64,000 nucleotides of DNA from Novosphingobium resinovorum (lineage in GTDB: Bacteria; Pseudomonadota; Alphaproteobacteria; Sphingomonadales; Sphingomonadaceae), in contig NZ_CP017076.1 of the NCBI RefSeq assembly GCF_001742225.1, positions 1,327,001 to 1,391,000 on the forward strand, written 5' to 3'. The notes under the pieces were generated by a model. The model did not search any database, was not told where the DNA came from, and saw only the letters and a program-made list of their open reading frames with translations. How positions within the stretch are numbered: the first letter of the stretch is position 1; the number at the start of each line of letters is the position of its first letter. A program made the position numbers and the translations under genes. Shown piece after piece: positions 1 through 8,499 of this stretch.

Positions 1-257
1 GCGCGATGGCGGTGGAGGCCGCGCCGCTGGTGCGCGTCAATGCGGTCTCGGCCGGGCCGACGATGACGGAAACGGTGAAGGCGCTGATGGCAACCGACAA
101 GACCGGCGCGGTGGCCGCCGTCACCTCGGCCCTGCCGCTGGGCCGCCTCGCGAAACCTGAGGAAATCGCCGAAGTATTCCTGTTTCTGGCCTCCGCGCGA
201 TCCTCGGTGATCACCGGGCAGGTCATCCACGCGAATTGCGGTGGCCATATGGCGTGA
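1..257 (+). CDS. Short-chain dehydrogenase/reductase, C-terminal part (cut by window edge)
   Basis: The reading frame enters at the window edge and stops with TGA at 255-257. The visible ~84 residues read like the end of a classical SDR oxidoreductase: the segment VRVNAVSAGP matches the strand after the catalytic YxxxK helix, followed by the substrate lid, the helix PEEIAEVFLFLAS and the terminal sheet segment ITGQVIHANCGG. The Rossmann glycine motif and the catalytic Tyr/Lys lie outside the window, so neither substrate nor cofactor can be assigned. It is co-directional with the diguanylate cyclase 62 bases downstream. Confidence 0.8.
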   Translation, partial: AMAVEAAPLVRVNAVSAGPTMTETVKALMATDKTGAVAAVTSALPLGRLAKPEEIAEVFLFLASARSSVITGQVIHANCGGHMA

Positions 258-319
258 ATGTGGTTCCAATTCTCGGTGGGATGCACCAAAAAGTAACCAT
301 GCCGTCCTAGCTTCCGGCC

Positions 320-2170
320 ATGCGTATCGCGACGATCACCAACTGGGCCTACGGCGCGACCGTCTGCCTCACCATCGTGGCCGGTGTCACGATGGTCATG
401 GCCTCAAGCGCCGACCGGGTCGAGCGCGCCGCGGTGCGCCAGCGCGACCTGTTCGACCAGCTTACCTTCGAGATCGAGAACGATTTGTCGGAGCTGACCG
501 ACCAGGCGCGGCTGGCGGCGGTGACCGACGATCCCAGCCACGCCATTGCCTATCAGCGCACGCTGGCCTCGCTCGGCACGGTCGAGCAGCGCGTCGCGAA
601 GCTCAAGGACGGGGGCGCCAACGAACAGGAATTGCGCTCGCTGGAAGAGGGCCTGCGCTGGGCCAAAACGCTGGAAGACGAACAGCAGGCGGCGATCGCC
701 GCCACCCGGCGCGGAGACGACGCCACGGCACGGGCCATCGTCTTCGGACCGGAATACGAGCGCGAACTGGAGCGCGTTCGCTTCCTGATCGGCCGATTCC
801 GCTACATGCTCGACCAACGCTCGGACGATTCCATCGAGCAGGCGAGCCAGGCGTCGCAGCGGCTGCGCTCGGTATCCGAAGCCATGGTCGCGATCACGGC
901 GGCGCTGTTCCTGCTGGTGCTGGGCTTCATCCTGAAGCGGCGTATCCTGCGTCCGGTCATGACCCTGAGCGACGTCGTCAACCGACTGGCCGACCAGGAC
1001 TATACCGTGGAAACCCCGGCCTTCTCGCAAGTCGATGAGATCGGCGACATGGCGCATGCCATCCGCATTTTCCGCGAGAACGGACTGGAACGCCAGCGGC
1101 TGGAGCGCGAGCGCGACGCCGACTGGGCGGTGCGTGACCTGTTGGCGCGGATGACCCAGCGCCTGCAGGGCTGCGAGAGCGTGAGCGACCTGTTTGCTGT
1201 CGTCCGCCTGTTCGCCCCCGAGATCGCGCCGAGGCTTGCCGGGCGGCTCTATACCCTGGACAACCGCATGGACCTGATGGTCTGCGCGGCCGAGTGGCGC
1301 GGGTCGCATGGCGACGGCGCGGAAGGGCGCGGGCCGCGGGGCACCGATGCCGCGTTCGGCCCGGACGACTGCTGGGCGCTGCGCCGCGGACAGATCCATG
1401 CGCCCGGCGGGGAGATGCTCGACGTGCCGTGCCGCCACGTGGCCCCGTCAGCGGCCCGGGCGACGATCTGCGTACCGCTGACCGCGCAGGGCGAGACGAT
1501 CGGCCTGCTGGTGCTGGAGAACCTGGCGGCCGACCACGGGCCGGACGAGTCCACCGGCGTCTACATCGAACTGATGTCCGAGACGGTCGGGCTCGCGCTC
1601 GCCAACCTGAACTTGCGCGAGGTGCTTCACGAAAAGGCGCTGTTCGATCCGCTGACCGGCCTACGCAACCGGCATGAACTGGACGATACCCTGCGCCGTC
1701 TGGTCGCCACGGCGGATGCATCAGGCACGCCGATCGCCTGCCTGATGATGGACATCGACCATTTCAAGCGGCTCAACGACCGCTTCGGCCACGATGCCGG
1801 GGACCTCGTCATCCGCACCGTCGCCGCCGTGTTCGCGGGCGGCGCGCGCGAGGACGATCTGGCGCTGCGCTACGGTGGCGAGGAATTCCTGATGCTGATG
1901 CCCGGCGCGGACGAGGCGCTGGCGCTGGAACGGGCCGAGCGCATCCGCGAGCGCGTGGCTGGGCTCGACCTCACGCACGAGGGGCAGCCCATCGGGCCGG
2001 TCACGGTCTCGCTGGGGATGGCGGTCTATCCTCATCACGGACCGATCCAGGCGCTGATCACCACTGCCGACGCTGCCCTCCTCCGCGCCAAGGAAGGCGG
2101 CCGCGACCGCGTCGTCGTCGCCACCCAGCGCAGCCGTGGCGGCGGTATGCCGGTTTCGGTCGGGGGCTGA
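320..2170 (+). CDS. Membrane-bound diguanylate cyclase (HAMP-GAF-GGDEF)
   Basis: 616 residues. One membrane helix lies near residues 10-29, a periplasmic sensor stretch follows to about 190, and a second helix (about 193-212) leads into a HAMP linker. A GAF-like domain occupies about 270-430 and a GGDEF domain the C-terminus. The active-site loop is GGEEF (519-523), an accepted catalytic variant, so synthesis of cyclic-di-GMP from GTP is expected. The RxxD inhibitory site (REDD, 510-513) sits exactly five residues before it, which implies product feedback inhibition. The input signal is unknown. The gene is convergent with the ABC importer, 14 bases away. Confidence 0.9.
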   Translation: MRIATITNWAYGATVCLTIVAGVTMVMASSADRVERAAVRQRDLFDQLTFEIENDLSELTDQARLAAVTDDPSHAIAYQRTLASLGTVEQRVAKLKDGGANEQELRSLEEGLRWAKTLEDEQQAAIAATRRGDDATARAIVFGPEYERELERVRFLIGRFRYMLDQRSDDSIEQASQASQRLRSVSEAMVAITAALFLLVLGFILKRRILRPVMTLSDVVNRLADQDYTVETPAFSQVDEIGDMAHAIRIFRENGLERQRLERERDADWAVRDLLARMTQRLQGCESVSDLFAVVRLFAPEIAPRLAGRLYTLDNRMDLMVCAAEWRGSHGDGAEGRGPRGTDAAFGPDDCWALRRGQIHAPGGEMLDVPCRHVAPSAARATICVPLTAQGETIGLLVLENLAADHGPDESTGVYIELMSETVGLALANLNLREVLHEKALFDPLTGLRNRHELDDTLRRLVATADASGTPIACLMMDIDHFKRLNDRFGHDAGDLVIRTVAAVFAGGAREDDLALRYGGEEFLMLMPGADEALALERAERIRERVAGLDLTHEGQPIGPVTVSLGMAVYPHHGPIQALITTADAALLRAKEGGRDRVVVATQRSRGGGMPVSVGG

Positions 2171-2184
2171 CGCCGCATCACGCC

Positions 2185-2973
2185 TCAAAGCTCATGGGCA
2201 TGGCCCAGCGAGGCAAGGATATCGCGGCGCAGCAACTGCAGGGCCGGGCTGTCGCGGCGGCGGGGATAGGGCTCCTCGACCGCCACCTCGCGTACGATCC
2301 GGGCGGGGCGGGGGCTGAACACGACGATCCGCTGGGCCAGCAGCAGGGCTTCCTCGACATCGTGGGTGACCAGTAGGACAGTGAACCCGGCATCGCGCCA
2401 CAGGCGCAGGATTTCGGTCTGCAGGGTCATGCGGGTCAGCGAATCCAGCTTGCCGAAGGGCTCGTCCAGCAGCAGCAGGCGCGGGTCGTTCACCAGCACG
2501 CGGGCGAGCGCGGCACGCTGGGCCATGCCGCCGGAAAGCTCGCTCGGCAGGGCCTGCTCGAAGCCTTCGAGGCCGACTAGGCGCAAGGTCCGGTCGGTCC
2601 GCGCGGCGGCTTCCTGCGGGTCCACGCCCTGCGCCTCTAGGCCGAGCGCGACGTTGCCGCGCACGCTGCGCCATGGATATAGCGTCGGGTCCTGGAACAC
2701 GAGCAGCCGCGACGGATCGGGGCCGACGATGCGGACCTTGTCTGCCCCCAGCTTGCCTTCGGAGGGCGCCTCCAGCCCCGCCAGCAGGCGCAGAAGCGTG
2801 GATTTTCCGCAGCCGCTGGGGCCGAGCAGGGCGACGAATTCGCCCGGCTCTATGTCGAGGGTGACGTCGTCCAGCACCGGCAGCGGGCCGCCGGGCGTGT
2901 CGAAGGCGTGGTGGACGCCGCGGGCCTGTACGGACAGGCCGGTAGTCGCGGGGGAATGGACCAGAGTTACCAT
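2185..2973 (-). CDS. ABC importer ATPase, nitrate/sulfonate/taurine type
   Basis: 262 residues from the ATG at 2971-2973. A longer frame reaches 3108, but that part lies inside the permease gene and does not resemble this family. Walker A is GPSGCGKST, the signature is LSGGMAQR and Walker B is LLLLDEPFGKLD, followed by the switch histidine in LLVTHDVEEALLLAQ. The protein should power the neighbouring inner-membrane permease. Its start overlaps the permease stop by 7 bases, indicating translational coupling. The family (SsuB/TauB/NrtD) does not distinguish substrates; sulfonate is favoured only because of the SfnB-like neighbour. Confidence 0.9.
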   Translation of the reverse strand: MVTLVHSPATTGLSVQARGVHHAFDTPGGPLPVLDDVTLDIEPGEFVALLGPSGCGKSTLLRLLAGLEAPSEGKLGADKVRIVGPDPSRLLVFQDPTLYPWRSVRGNVALGLEAQGVDPQEAAARTDRTLRLVGLEGFEQALPSELSGGMAQRAALARVLVNDPRLLLLDEPFGKLDSLTRMTLQTEILRLWRDAGFTVLLVTHDVEEALLLAQRIVVFSPRPARIVREVAVEEPYPRRRDSPALQLLRRDILASLGHAHEL

Positions 2974-3986
2974 CGAACGATTGCCTTCTGCCAGGCGAGC
3001 ACGCGGTCGCGAACGGTGAAGAGGAGGGCGATCAGCCCCGAGAACAGCAGCGCCATCACGATCAGCGCGCCGTAGAGGTTGGCATAGGCCGCCCACCCCT
3101 GTGCCCACTGGAGATACCAGCCAAGCCCCGCCTTCACGCCCATCATCTCGGCCACGATCAGGACGGCGAACGATGCGCCGAGGCCCATGAAAAGGCCGAC
3201 GAAAACGTCCGGGAGCGCGGCCGGGATCGCCACTTTAAGGATCAGGAACCGCTCGCTCGCGCCCAGGGTCCGGGCGATGTCGTAGTACGCCGCGTTGACG
3301 CCTTTCACGCCCGAGGACGTCAGCACCGCGACCGGAAAGGCGGTCGCCAGCGCGATCAGGAAGGTGCTCGCGCTCTGTGATCCGGGGAACACGAAGAATG
3401 CCAGCGGCAGCCATGCCGTGGCGGGCAGCGGGCCGACGAAGCGCAGGATCGGGTGGCCCCAGTAGCTCGCCCGTTTCCACCAGCCGATGGCGACGCCGTT
3501 GGCGAAACCGACCGCCCCGCCGATGGCATAGCCCGGCAGCAGCAGGAGCAGCGAACGGGCCGCGCTTTCGAGCAATCGGGCGCTGTCGTCGGTGTAGACT
3601 TCGAGGATCGACTGGGGCGGAGGGAAGAACGGAAGCGGCAGAATTGCGGTCTTTGCGGTCAAAATCTGCCACAGTGTAAGTAGCACCGCACCCGCGCCGA
3701 GCCAGCGATCCCACGGCCGGAGTGCCGCCAGTCGGCCGCGATTTCCGGCGAATGCGAGGAGGCAGAGAGCGGCACTCAACGTGCACTCAATGGCACCCAG
3801 AAGCCCCGAACGCGACCATGGCGTGATATCCGGCCACGTCCAGGTGACCCCGGCGGCGGCGGCCCATGCCAGCGCTGCGACAATGCCGCCTCGCCACACC
3901 GGAGCGCGCGGGGAAGCCGGTTCGACGACCTCTTCACTGCGTGCGGCGAAGCTGTCAGACGAAAGGGCGAGGGCGCTGCTGCTCAT
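2967..3986 (-). CDS. ABC importer permease, SsuC/TauC-like
   Basis: 339 residues with several hydrophobic helices. The binding-protein-dependent transport signature is visible around ARTLGASERFLILKVAIPAA, the EAA-like loop that contacts the ATPase. An N-terminal extra pair of helices precedes the core, making it longer than minimal SsuC proteins (~260 residues). It is the middle gene of a binding protein-permease-ATPase operon read right to left; the upstream gene ends 10 bases before its start and it overlaps the downstream ATPase. It is predicted to import an organic anion such as a sulfonate; the substrate is not proven. Confidence 0.88.
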   Translation of the reverse strand: MSSSALALSSDSFAARSEEVVEPASPRAPVWRGGIVAALAWAAAAGVTWTWPDITPWSRSGLLGAIECTLSAALCLLAFAGNRGRLAALRPWDRWLGAGAVLLTLWQILTAKTAILPLPFFPPPQSILEVYTDDSARLLESAARSLLLLLPGYAIGGAVGFANGVAIGWWKRASYWGHPILRFVGPLPATAWLPLAFFVFPGSQSASTFLIALATAFPVAVLTSSGVKGVNAAYYDIARTLGASERFLILKVAIPAALPDVFVGLFMGLGASFAVLIVAEMMGVKAGLGWYLQWAQGWAAYANLYGALIVMALLFSGLIALLFTVRDRVLAWQKAIVRW

Positions 3987-3996
3987 GGCGTGTCCT

Positions 3997-5064
3997 TCAT
4001 GCGAAAAGCTGTTCGACGGTGCGGCTGGCGAAACTTTGCGGATCGGTGGTCGGCTTCATCACGCCGACGTCGCGCAGCTCTCCGGCATAGAGCGCGACTT
4101 CGCGGTGGAGGTCGCGGCCGACCGGGTGGTGATCGTGGGTCTGCATCTTCAGCACCGCGACCAGATCCTCGACGCTGGCCTTGGCATAAGGCGCGAAGGC
4201 GCGCGCCACCGCCTCGGGCTGTTGCGAGCAGATCGAGGCCGCCGTCGTCAGCGCCTGTGCCAGCGCGACGCCGCTGGCGCGGTCGCGGCGCAGCAGGTCG
4301 CCGCTGGCGCCGAGCACGCAGCACACGCGGTCCTGCCAGGGAGCCGAGAGGTTGGAGAGCACCTCCACCAGATCGCCGCCCGAATTCTTCTGCAGCACGT
4401 AGGCGATCGGGTCGGAATCGACGAAAGCCTGGATCTCGCCCTTCTCGACCGCGGCGGCGAGGAGCGGCGCGGGAAATGCCTTCCATTCGACGTCACGATT
4501 GGGATCGAGGCCGTTGGCCTTCAGCAGCACCGCCAGCGCATTGCGCCCGGCGCCGGTGATTTCCGAAAGGCCGATCGCCTTGCCGCGCAGGCTCTCCACC
4601 GCATCGGTGATCCCCGCCCTTCGCGAGCCGAGCACGCGAATGCAGCCGCCGTGGGTGCCCGCGATCAGCCGTACGTCGAAGCCCTGCTCCAGCGGCTTGA
4701 TCCAGCGCAGGATCATGCCGACCCCGGCGTCGGCCTTGCCGGTGGAGATCGCCTCCAGCAGCTGGTCGGTGGACCCGGCGAAGTTCATCAGCTCCACGTC
4801 GAGACCGAAGCGCTCGTAGATCCCCTGTTCCTTGGCCAGCAGCGCGGGGGCGAGGCAGATGGCGTTGGCATTCCACGCCAGCGTGATCTTGCGCTGCCCT
4901 TTCGCATTGCGCGGCAGCGGCGAGGGGCGCGCGGCGGCATAGAGCCCGGCTGCTCCCGCTGCGGCGACCACGCCGCCCGCCAGCACGCTGCGCCGGTTGA
5001 TGAGCGGGCGCGGCGGCGGGGCTTCGGGTTCGGCGATATCGTCGTCAGGCGGCGTGAAAGTCAT
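3997..5064 (-). CDS. ABC substrate-binding protein, SsuA/TauA-like, with Tat-type signal
   Basis: 355 residues. The N-terminus has a cytoplasmic leader, then NRRSVLAGG and a hydrophobic Ala/Gly run, typical of twin-arginine export. The mature part (KITLAWNANAICLAPALLAKEQGIYERFGLDVELMNF, about 57-95) is the NMT1/SsuA fold used to bind nitrate, sulfonates or thiamine precursors in the periplasm. It is the first gene of the transport operon. The 276-base gap to the divergent flavoprotein gene should carry both promoters. Confidence 0.88.
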   Translation of the reverse strand: MTFTPPDDDIAEPEAPPPRPLINRRSVLAGGVVAAAGAAGLYAAARPSPLPRNAKGQRKITLAWNANAICLAPALLAKEQGIYERFGLDVELMNFAGSTDQLLEAISTGKADAGVGMILRWIKPLEQGFDVRLIAGTHGGCIRVLGSRRAGITDAVESLRGKAIGLSEITGAGRNALAVLLKANGLDPNRDVEWKAFPAPLLAAAVEKGEIQAFVDSDPIAYVLQKNSGGDLVEVLSNLSAPWQDRVCCVLGASGDLLRRDRASGVALAQALTTAASICSQQPEAVARAFAPYAKASVEDLVAVLKMQTHDHHPVGRDLHREVALYAGELRDVGVMKPTTDPQSFASRTVEQLFA

Positions 5065-5307
5065 GCGGGCTCGCTTGCTTGGAAGGGAATGGAGACCCGT
5101 ACGCCGGGGCTTTCACGCGAAGTGCCCCGGCAAGGATCGATCCTGCCGCCAAACCTAGCGCCGCGATCGGACAAGACTATCCGGCAATGGCAATGTGACT
5201 ATTGAGCTATCTCAACAGATGCCCGGGCGTCAGGCGCAGTCCACAAACTCTCAAGCCAGATCGCGCCGAACTCGTTTGTCGAACGCGGCGGCAGTGAACA
5301 CAGGTTT

Positions 5308-5323
5308 CACAAGACAACTTGTG
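5308..5323. promoter_or_regulatory. Small dyad before the acyl-CoA-dehydrogenase-like gene
   Basis: Perfect 6-bp arms cacaag/cttgtg with a 4-bp spacer lie 18-33 bases before the ATG of the flavoprotein gene, inside the divergent intergenic region shared with the ABC importer. It could be an operator, but a dyad this short can occur by chance. Confidence 0.3.
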
Positions 5324-5340
5324 CTTTCGGAGCTTCGACG

Positions 5341-6516
5341 ATGGCGACCCGTATACTTGAACCCGCTTCGCTGCGCCTTCCCGATGACGCCGCCTTGCAG
5401 GAAATCACCCGCAAGCTGGCAGCCAGCGCGCAGGACCACGACCGCGCTGCCACGTTCCCGCGCGCCAACTTCGACATTCTGGCCAAGGCGGGCCTCATCG
5501 GCCTGACGGTCGATCCAAAGCTGGGCGGCGCGGGTGCGGGCTATGCCGACACGCTGCGGGTGCTGGGCGCGGTGGCGCAGGGGGAGCCGTCCACCGCGCT
5601 CATCCTGTTCATGACCTACGCCTTCCACGCCGCCGAGAAGGCCGCCCGCTGGCCGCGTCCTCTCTACGAACGACTGGCGCGCGAGGCGGTGGCGGGACGC
5701 GGACTGATCGGCACGTTCCGCGTCGAGCCGGAACTCGGCACCCCGGTACGCGGCGGCCTGCCCAAGACCACCGCCACCCGCACCCCGCAAGGCTGGCGCA
5801 TCAGCGGCGAGAAGATCTATTCCACCGGCTCGACCGGGCTCGACTGGTTCGTCGTCTGGGCACGCACCGACGAGGCAGCCCCGCGCGTCGGCAGTTTCCT
5901 CGTGGACCCGGCGACGCCCGGCATCACCATCGTGCCCGAGTGGGACCACCTCGGCATGCGCGCCACGGTGAGCCACAAGGTCGTCTTCGAGGACGTGACG
6001 ATCCCGGCCGAACACGCGGTCGACGTCAGGCTTCCGGCCGAATGGGAAGCGTCGGCGGGCCAGGCTGCGGCCCAATCGCTGTGGAACGCGCTGGCGATCG
6101 CCACGATCTACGACGGCGTCGCCCGCGCCGCACGGGACTGGCTGGTCGGCTATCTCAACGCGCGGGTGCCCGCGAACCTCGGGGCTGCGCTGGCGAGCCT
6201 GCCGCGCGTGCAGGAGAAGCTGGGCGAGATCGAGGCGCTGCTCTACACCAACCGCGCCCTGATCGCAGGCGCGGCGCGGGCGGCCGACGAAGGCGCGCTG
6301 CCCTCCGCCACCGAGGCCAACCTGATCAAGCATGTCGCCAATGCGAACGCGATCCAGGCAGTGGCGCTGGGGTTGGAACTGACCGGCAACCCGGGCATCA
6401 GCCGTAACAACCCGCTTGAGAGGCATTACCGCGACGTGCTGTGCAGCCGGATTCACTCGCCGCAGGCTGACACTGTGCTGGTCGGGGCAGGGCGCAAGGC
6501 ATTGTTGGGGGTGTGA
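5341..6516 (+). CDS. Acyl-CoA dehydrogenase-family flavoprotein, SfnB/DszC-like
   Basis: 391 residues with the three-part acyl-CoA dehydrogenase fold: an N-terminal helical part (AGLIGLTVDPKLGGAGAGY), a middle beta domain (GWRISGEKIYSTGSTGLDWFVVWART) and a C-terminal helical bundle ending in HYRDVLCSRIHSPQADTVLVG. Loss of the usual acyl-CoA base context and the Arg/His-rich end resemble the SfnB/DszC branch, in which FMN enzymes take part in sulfur acquisition from sulfones or thiophenes. The divergent sulfonate-type importer supports this. The real substrate is uncertain; it could be another flavin monooxygenase. A hairpin terminator follows directly. Confidence 0.75.
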   Translation: MATRILEPASLRLPDDAALQEITRKLAASAQDHDRAATFPRANFDILAKAGLIGLTVDPKLGGAGAGYADTLRVLGAVAQGEPSTALILFMTYAFHAAEKAARWPRPLYERLAREAVAGRGLIGTFRVEPELGTPVRGGLPKTTATRTPQGWRISGEKIYSTGSTGLDWFVVWARTDEAAPRVGSFLVDPATPGITIVPEWDHLGMRATVSHKVVFEDVTIPAEHAVDVRLPAEWEASAGQAAAQSLWNALAIATIYDGVARAARDWLVGYLNARVPANLGAALASLPRVQEKLGEIEALLYTNRALIAGAARAADEGALPSATEANLIKHVANANAIQAVALGLELTGNPGISRNNPLERHYRDVLCSRIHSPQADTVLVGAGRKALLGV

Positions 6517-6543
6517 GGCGGGGACGAGTGTTTTCGTCCCGCC
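6517..6543 (+). terminator. Hairpin after the flavoprotein gene
   Basis: Starts right after the stop codon: ggcggggacga pairs with tcgtcccgcc around a short loop containing a T run (gtgttt). It probably ends transcription before the IS110 element. Confidence 0.6.
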
Positions 6544-6613
6544 ACTCCGTGCAGGTGGAGCGGGACGGGTTGTCAGCTTGGGTGATGGGGTGGACGCCCC
6601 CCGACGGCATCGA

Positions 6614-7746
6614 TGTGCCATAGTGGAGGTGTTGAACACCACTTGAGGAGGCGTCCGTGTCGGAAGTTACCACAATCGGTTTGGATATCGCCAAGAATGT
6701 TTTCCATGCGCATGGTGCGGATGCGCGTGGGCGAGCGTTGTTCAGTCGCAAAATCAGCCGCACCAAGCTGCTGGAATTCTTTGCCCAGCATCCGCGGTGC
6801 ACGGTGGCGCTCGAGGCTTGCGGAGGCGCGCATCACTGGGGCCGCGAACTCACGGGGCTAGGGCATGACGTGAAGCTCATTGCGCCAACTTACGTGAAGC
6901 CGTTCGTGAAGCGGCATAAAAATGATGCGATAGATGCCGAGGCGATCTGCGAGGCGGCACAGCGGCCAAACATGCGGTTTGTGGCGATCAAAAGCGAAGA
7001 GCAACAGGCATCCGGGCTGGTGTTCCGGACCCGCGATTTGCTGGTGCGTCAGCGTACGCAACTGATCAATGCGATCCGAGGGCACCTCACTGAGTATGGC
7101 TGGGTGGCGCCAAAGGGGCCGTCGCACGTTGCGATGCTTGGTGACCTGCTCGAAGACGAGATTGGCTCTTCGCTTCCTGAGGCAGCCAAGGCGATGTTTC
7201 GCACGATGCTAGATCTTTTGGAGGAACTGAACGACAGGATCGGTGATCTCGACAAAGAGATCGCACGGCGAGCACGCGAGGATGCGATCGCGCGACAGCT
7301 CATGACGATCCCTGGCGTGGGCCCGATCACGGCCACCGCTATCGCGGCGCTGGCCCCGCCGGCCGAGACCTTTGCAAAGGGGCGCGACTTTGCCGCCTGG
7401 CTCGGTCTCGCACCTCGGCAATTGTCGACGGGAGGCAAACAGAAGCTGGGCTCGATCACGAAGATGGGCGAGCGAACACTCAGGCGGCTACTCATCATCG
7501 GTAGCAGCGCTGTCGTGCTACAGGCGAGCAAACGAGGCGCTCCGGCAGGATCATGGCTCGAACAGATGCTGGCCAGGAAGCCGCGCATGTTGGTGACCGT
7601 CGCGCTTGCCAACAAGACTGCGCGGATCATCTGGGCGTTGCTCATGAGCGAAGAGGATTACAGAGTTCCGGTCGCAACTGCGGCGTAAGCCACAGCGGAC
7701 CAGGGGTCGTCGGAGGACGTAGTCGGTCGAAGGAGGGTATGGCACA
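6614..7746 (+). mobile_element. IS110-family (IS1111-like) insertion sequence, approximate ends
   Basis: The transposase gene is bracketed by a 9-bp inverted repeat: tgtgccata at 6614-6622 and tatggcaca at 7738-7746. IS1111-group elements carry short subterminal repeats just inside their ends, so the true tips probably lie a few to some tens of bases outside these coordinates. No target duplication was identified, as expected for this family. The element sits between the flavoprotein terminator and an orphan membrane gene. Confidence 0.65.
6657..7688 (+). CDS. IS110-family transposase (intact)
   Basis: 343 residues from a GTG start at 6657, chosen because gaggag (6645-6650) is correctly spaced. 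The N-terminal DEDD-type RuvC-like domain is visible: GLDIAKNVFHAHGAD, then the acidic VALEACGG and the paired Asp motif KNDAIDAEAI. The C-terminal Transposase_20 part has the helix-hairpin-helix-like MTIPGVGPITATAIAALA and the conserved AWLGLAPRQLSTGGKQKLG. No frameshift or stop is seen, so the element may still move. Its base composition is less GC-rich than its neighbours. Confidence 0.95.
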   Translation: MSEVTTIGLDIAKNVFHAHGADARGRALFSRKISRTKLLEFFAQHPRCTVALEACGGAHHWGRELTGLGHDVKLIAPTYVKPFVKRHKNDAIDAEAICEAAQRPNMRFVAIKSEEQQASGLVFRTRDLLVRQRTQLINAIRGHLTEYGWVAPKGPSHVAMLGDLLEDEIGSSLPEAAKAMFRTMLDLLEELNDRIGDLDKEIARRAREDAIARQLMTIPGVGPITATAIAALAPPAETFAKGRDFAAWLGLAPRQLSTGGKQKLGSITKMGERTLRRLLIIGSSAVVLQASKRGAPAGSWLEQMLARKPRMLVTVALANKTARIIWALLMSEEDYRVPVATAA

Positions 7747-7864
7747 ACAGTCGGCGAGACGGGGCTGGAAGAACCAGTGCTAACCACCGTGCCACATGCA
7801 CGCTTAGGGTGAAGTGGTTCCAGTCCGCGAACTCCCATACGGGCCCGCAGCCTCCGGTGCTGCA

Positions 7865-8404
7865 TCAGAGGCCGGACAGATGGCAGCATCCGACTACGTG
7901 CCTATTCTCCCGAATACCGCTTGCGTTCGTGCGGGCGTCCACAGATGGGTAGCTGCCGGGGCGCATGACGATGTCAGACTGATGTTTCATCATCAGCATC
8001 AACATCAAAGTCGATAGTGCGAAGCCGATGAAAGCGAGCAACGCAAAGTGCTGACCTTGATTTCCGGTAACGATGAAGGCCAACATTTCCAAAGCGATTA
8101 GCCGATTGATGATGAGCAACCGGAGATCGCCGTAGCTGCGGGAAAACAAGCGCTCACGCCACGACATGTCACGCCACTGCGCCTTGGACCGCTGATTAAA
8201 GGTGTCAACCGCTTGACGTGTTGCTCTATCAAAAAGGGCGACCAAGAACATAACCGCCGCCAAAGCACCCAACAACGCCGTGAGGGGCAAGGCCATGGGC
8301 GCAAATGTCAGCGGAGCAATCGCGATGAGCCCGGGAACAACCGCTGCCATCCAAGACCCGAGCAAGGCAGGCCAGAAGAACGAATCTGTTGAACGGGAGA
8401 TCAT
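7865..8404 (-). CDS. Hypothetical membrane protein (about four helices)
   Basis: 179 residues, family not recognised. Two hydrophobic helices lie near residues 11-58 (VVPGLIAIAPLTFAPMALPL and ALLGALAAVMFLVALF), then a polar loop with FNQRSKAQWRDMSWRERLF, then two more helices (LIALEMLAFIVTG and LLAFIGFALSTLMLMLMM). The last ~30 residues are polar and could be read-through into IS-derived sequence, so the original C-terminus may have been lost. It is stranded between two insertion sequences and has lower GC than the core genes, which suggests it arrived with them or is a remnant of the interrupted locus. Confidence 0.55.
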   Translation of the reverse strand: MISRSTDSFFWPALLGSWMAAVVPGLIAIAPLTFAPMALPLTALLGALAAVMFLVALFDRATRQAVDTFNQRSKAQWRDMSWRERLFSRSYGDLRLLIINRLIALEMLAFIVTGNQGQHFALLAFIGFALSTLMLMLMMKHQSDIVMRPGSYPSVDARTNASGIRENRHVVGCCHLSGL

Positions 8405-8499
8405 TGCGACCAGAATAGCGTTGCAGTTGTCACCTGCCTAGAAATGTCCGCAAAGGGCGGTAGCTTACTGCCGCAAGGCGTTGTGCAGCCATTCAAGCC

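Noticed and set aside
3781..5205. Long plus-strand frame of 474 codons opposite the ABC importer genes
   Set aside because: It covers the opposite strand of the permease and binding-protein genes, has no recognisable domain and is compositionally a mirror of those genes.
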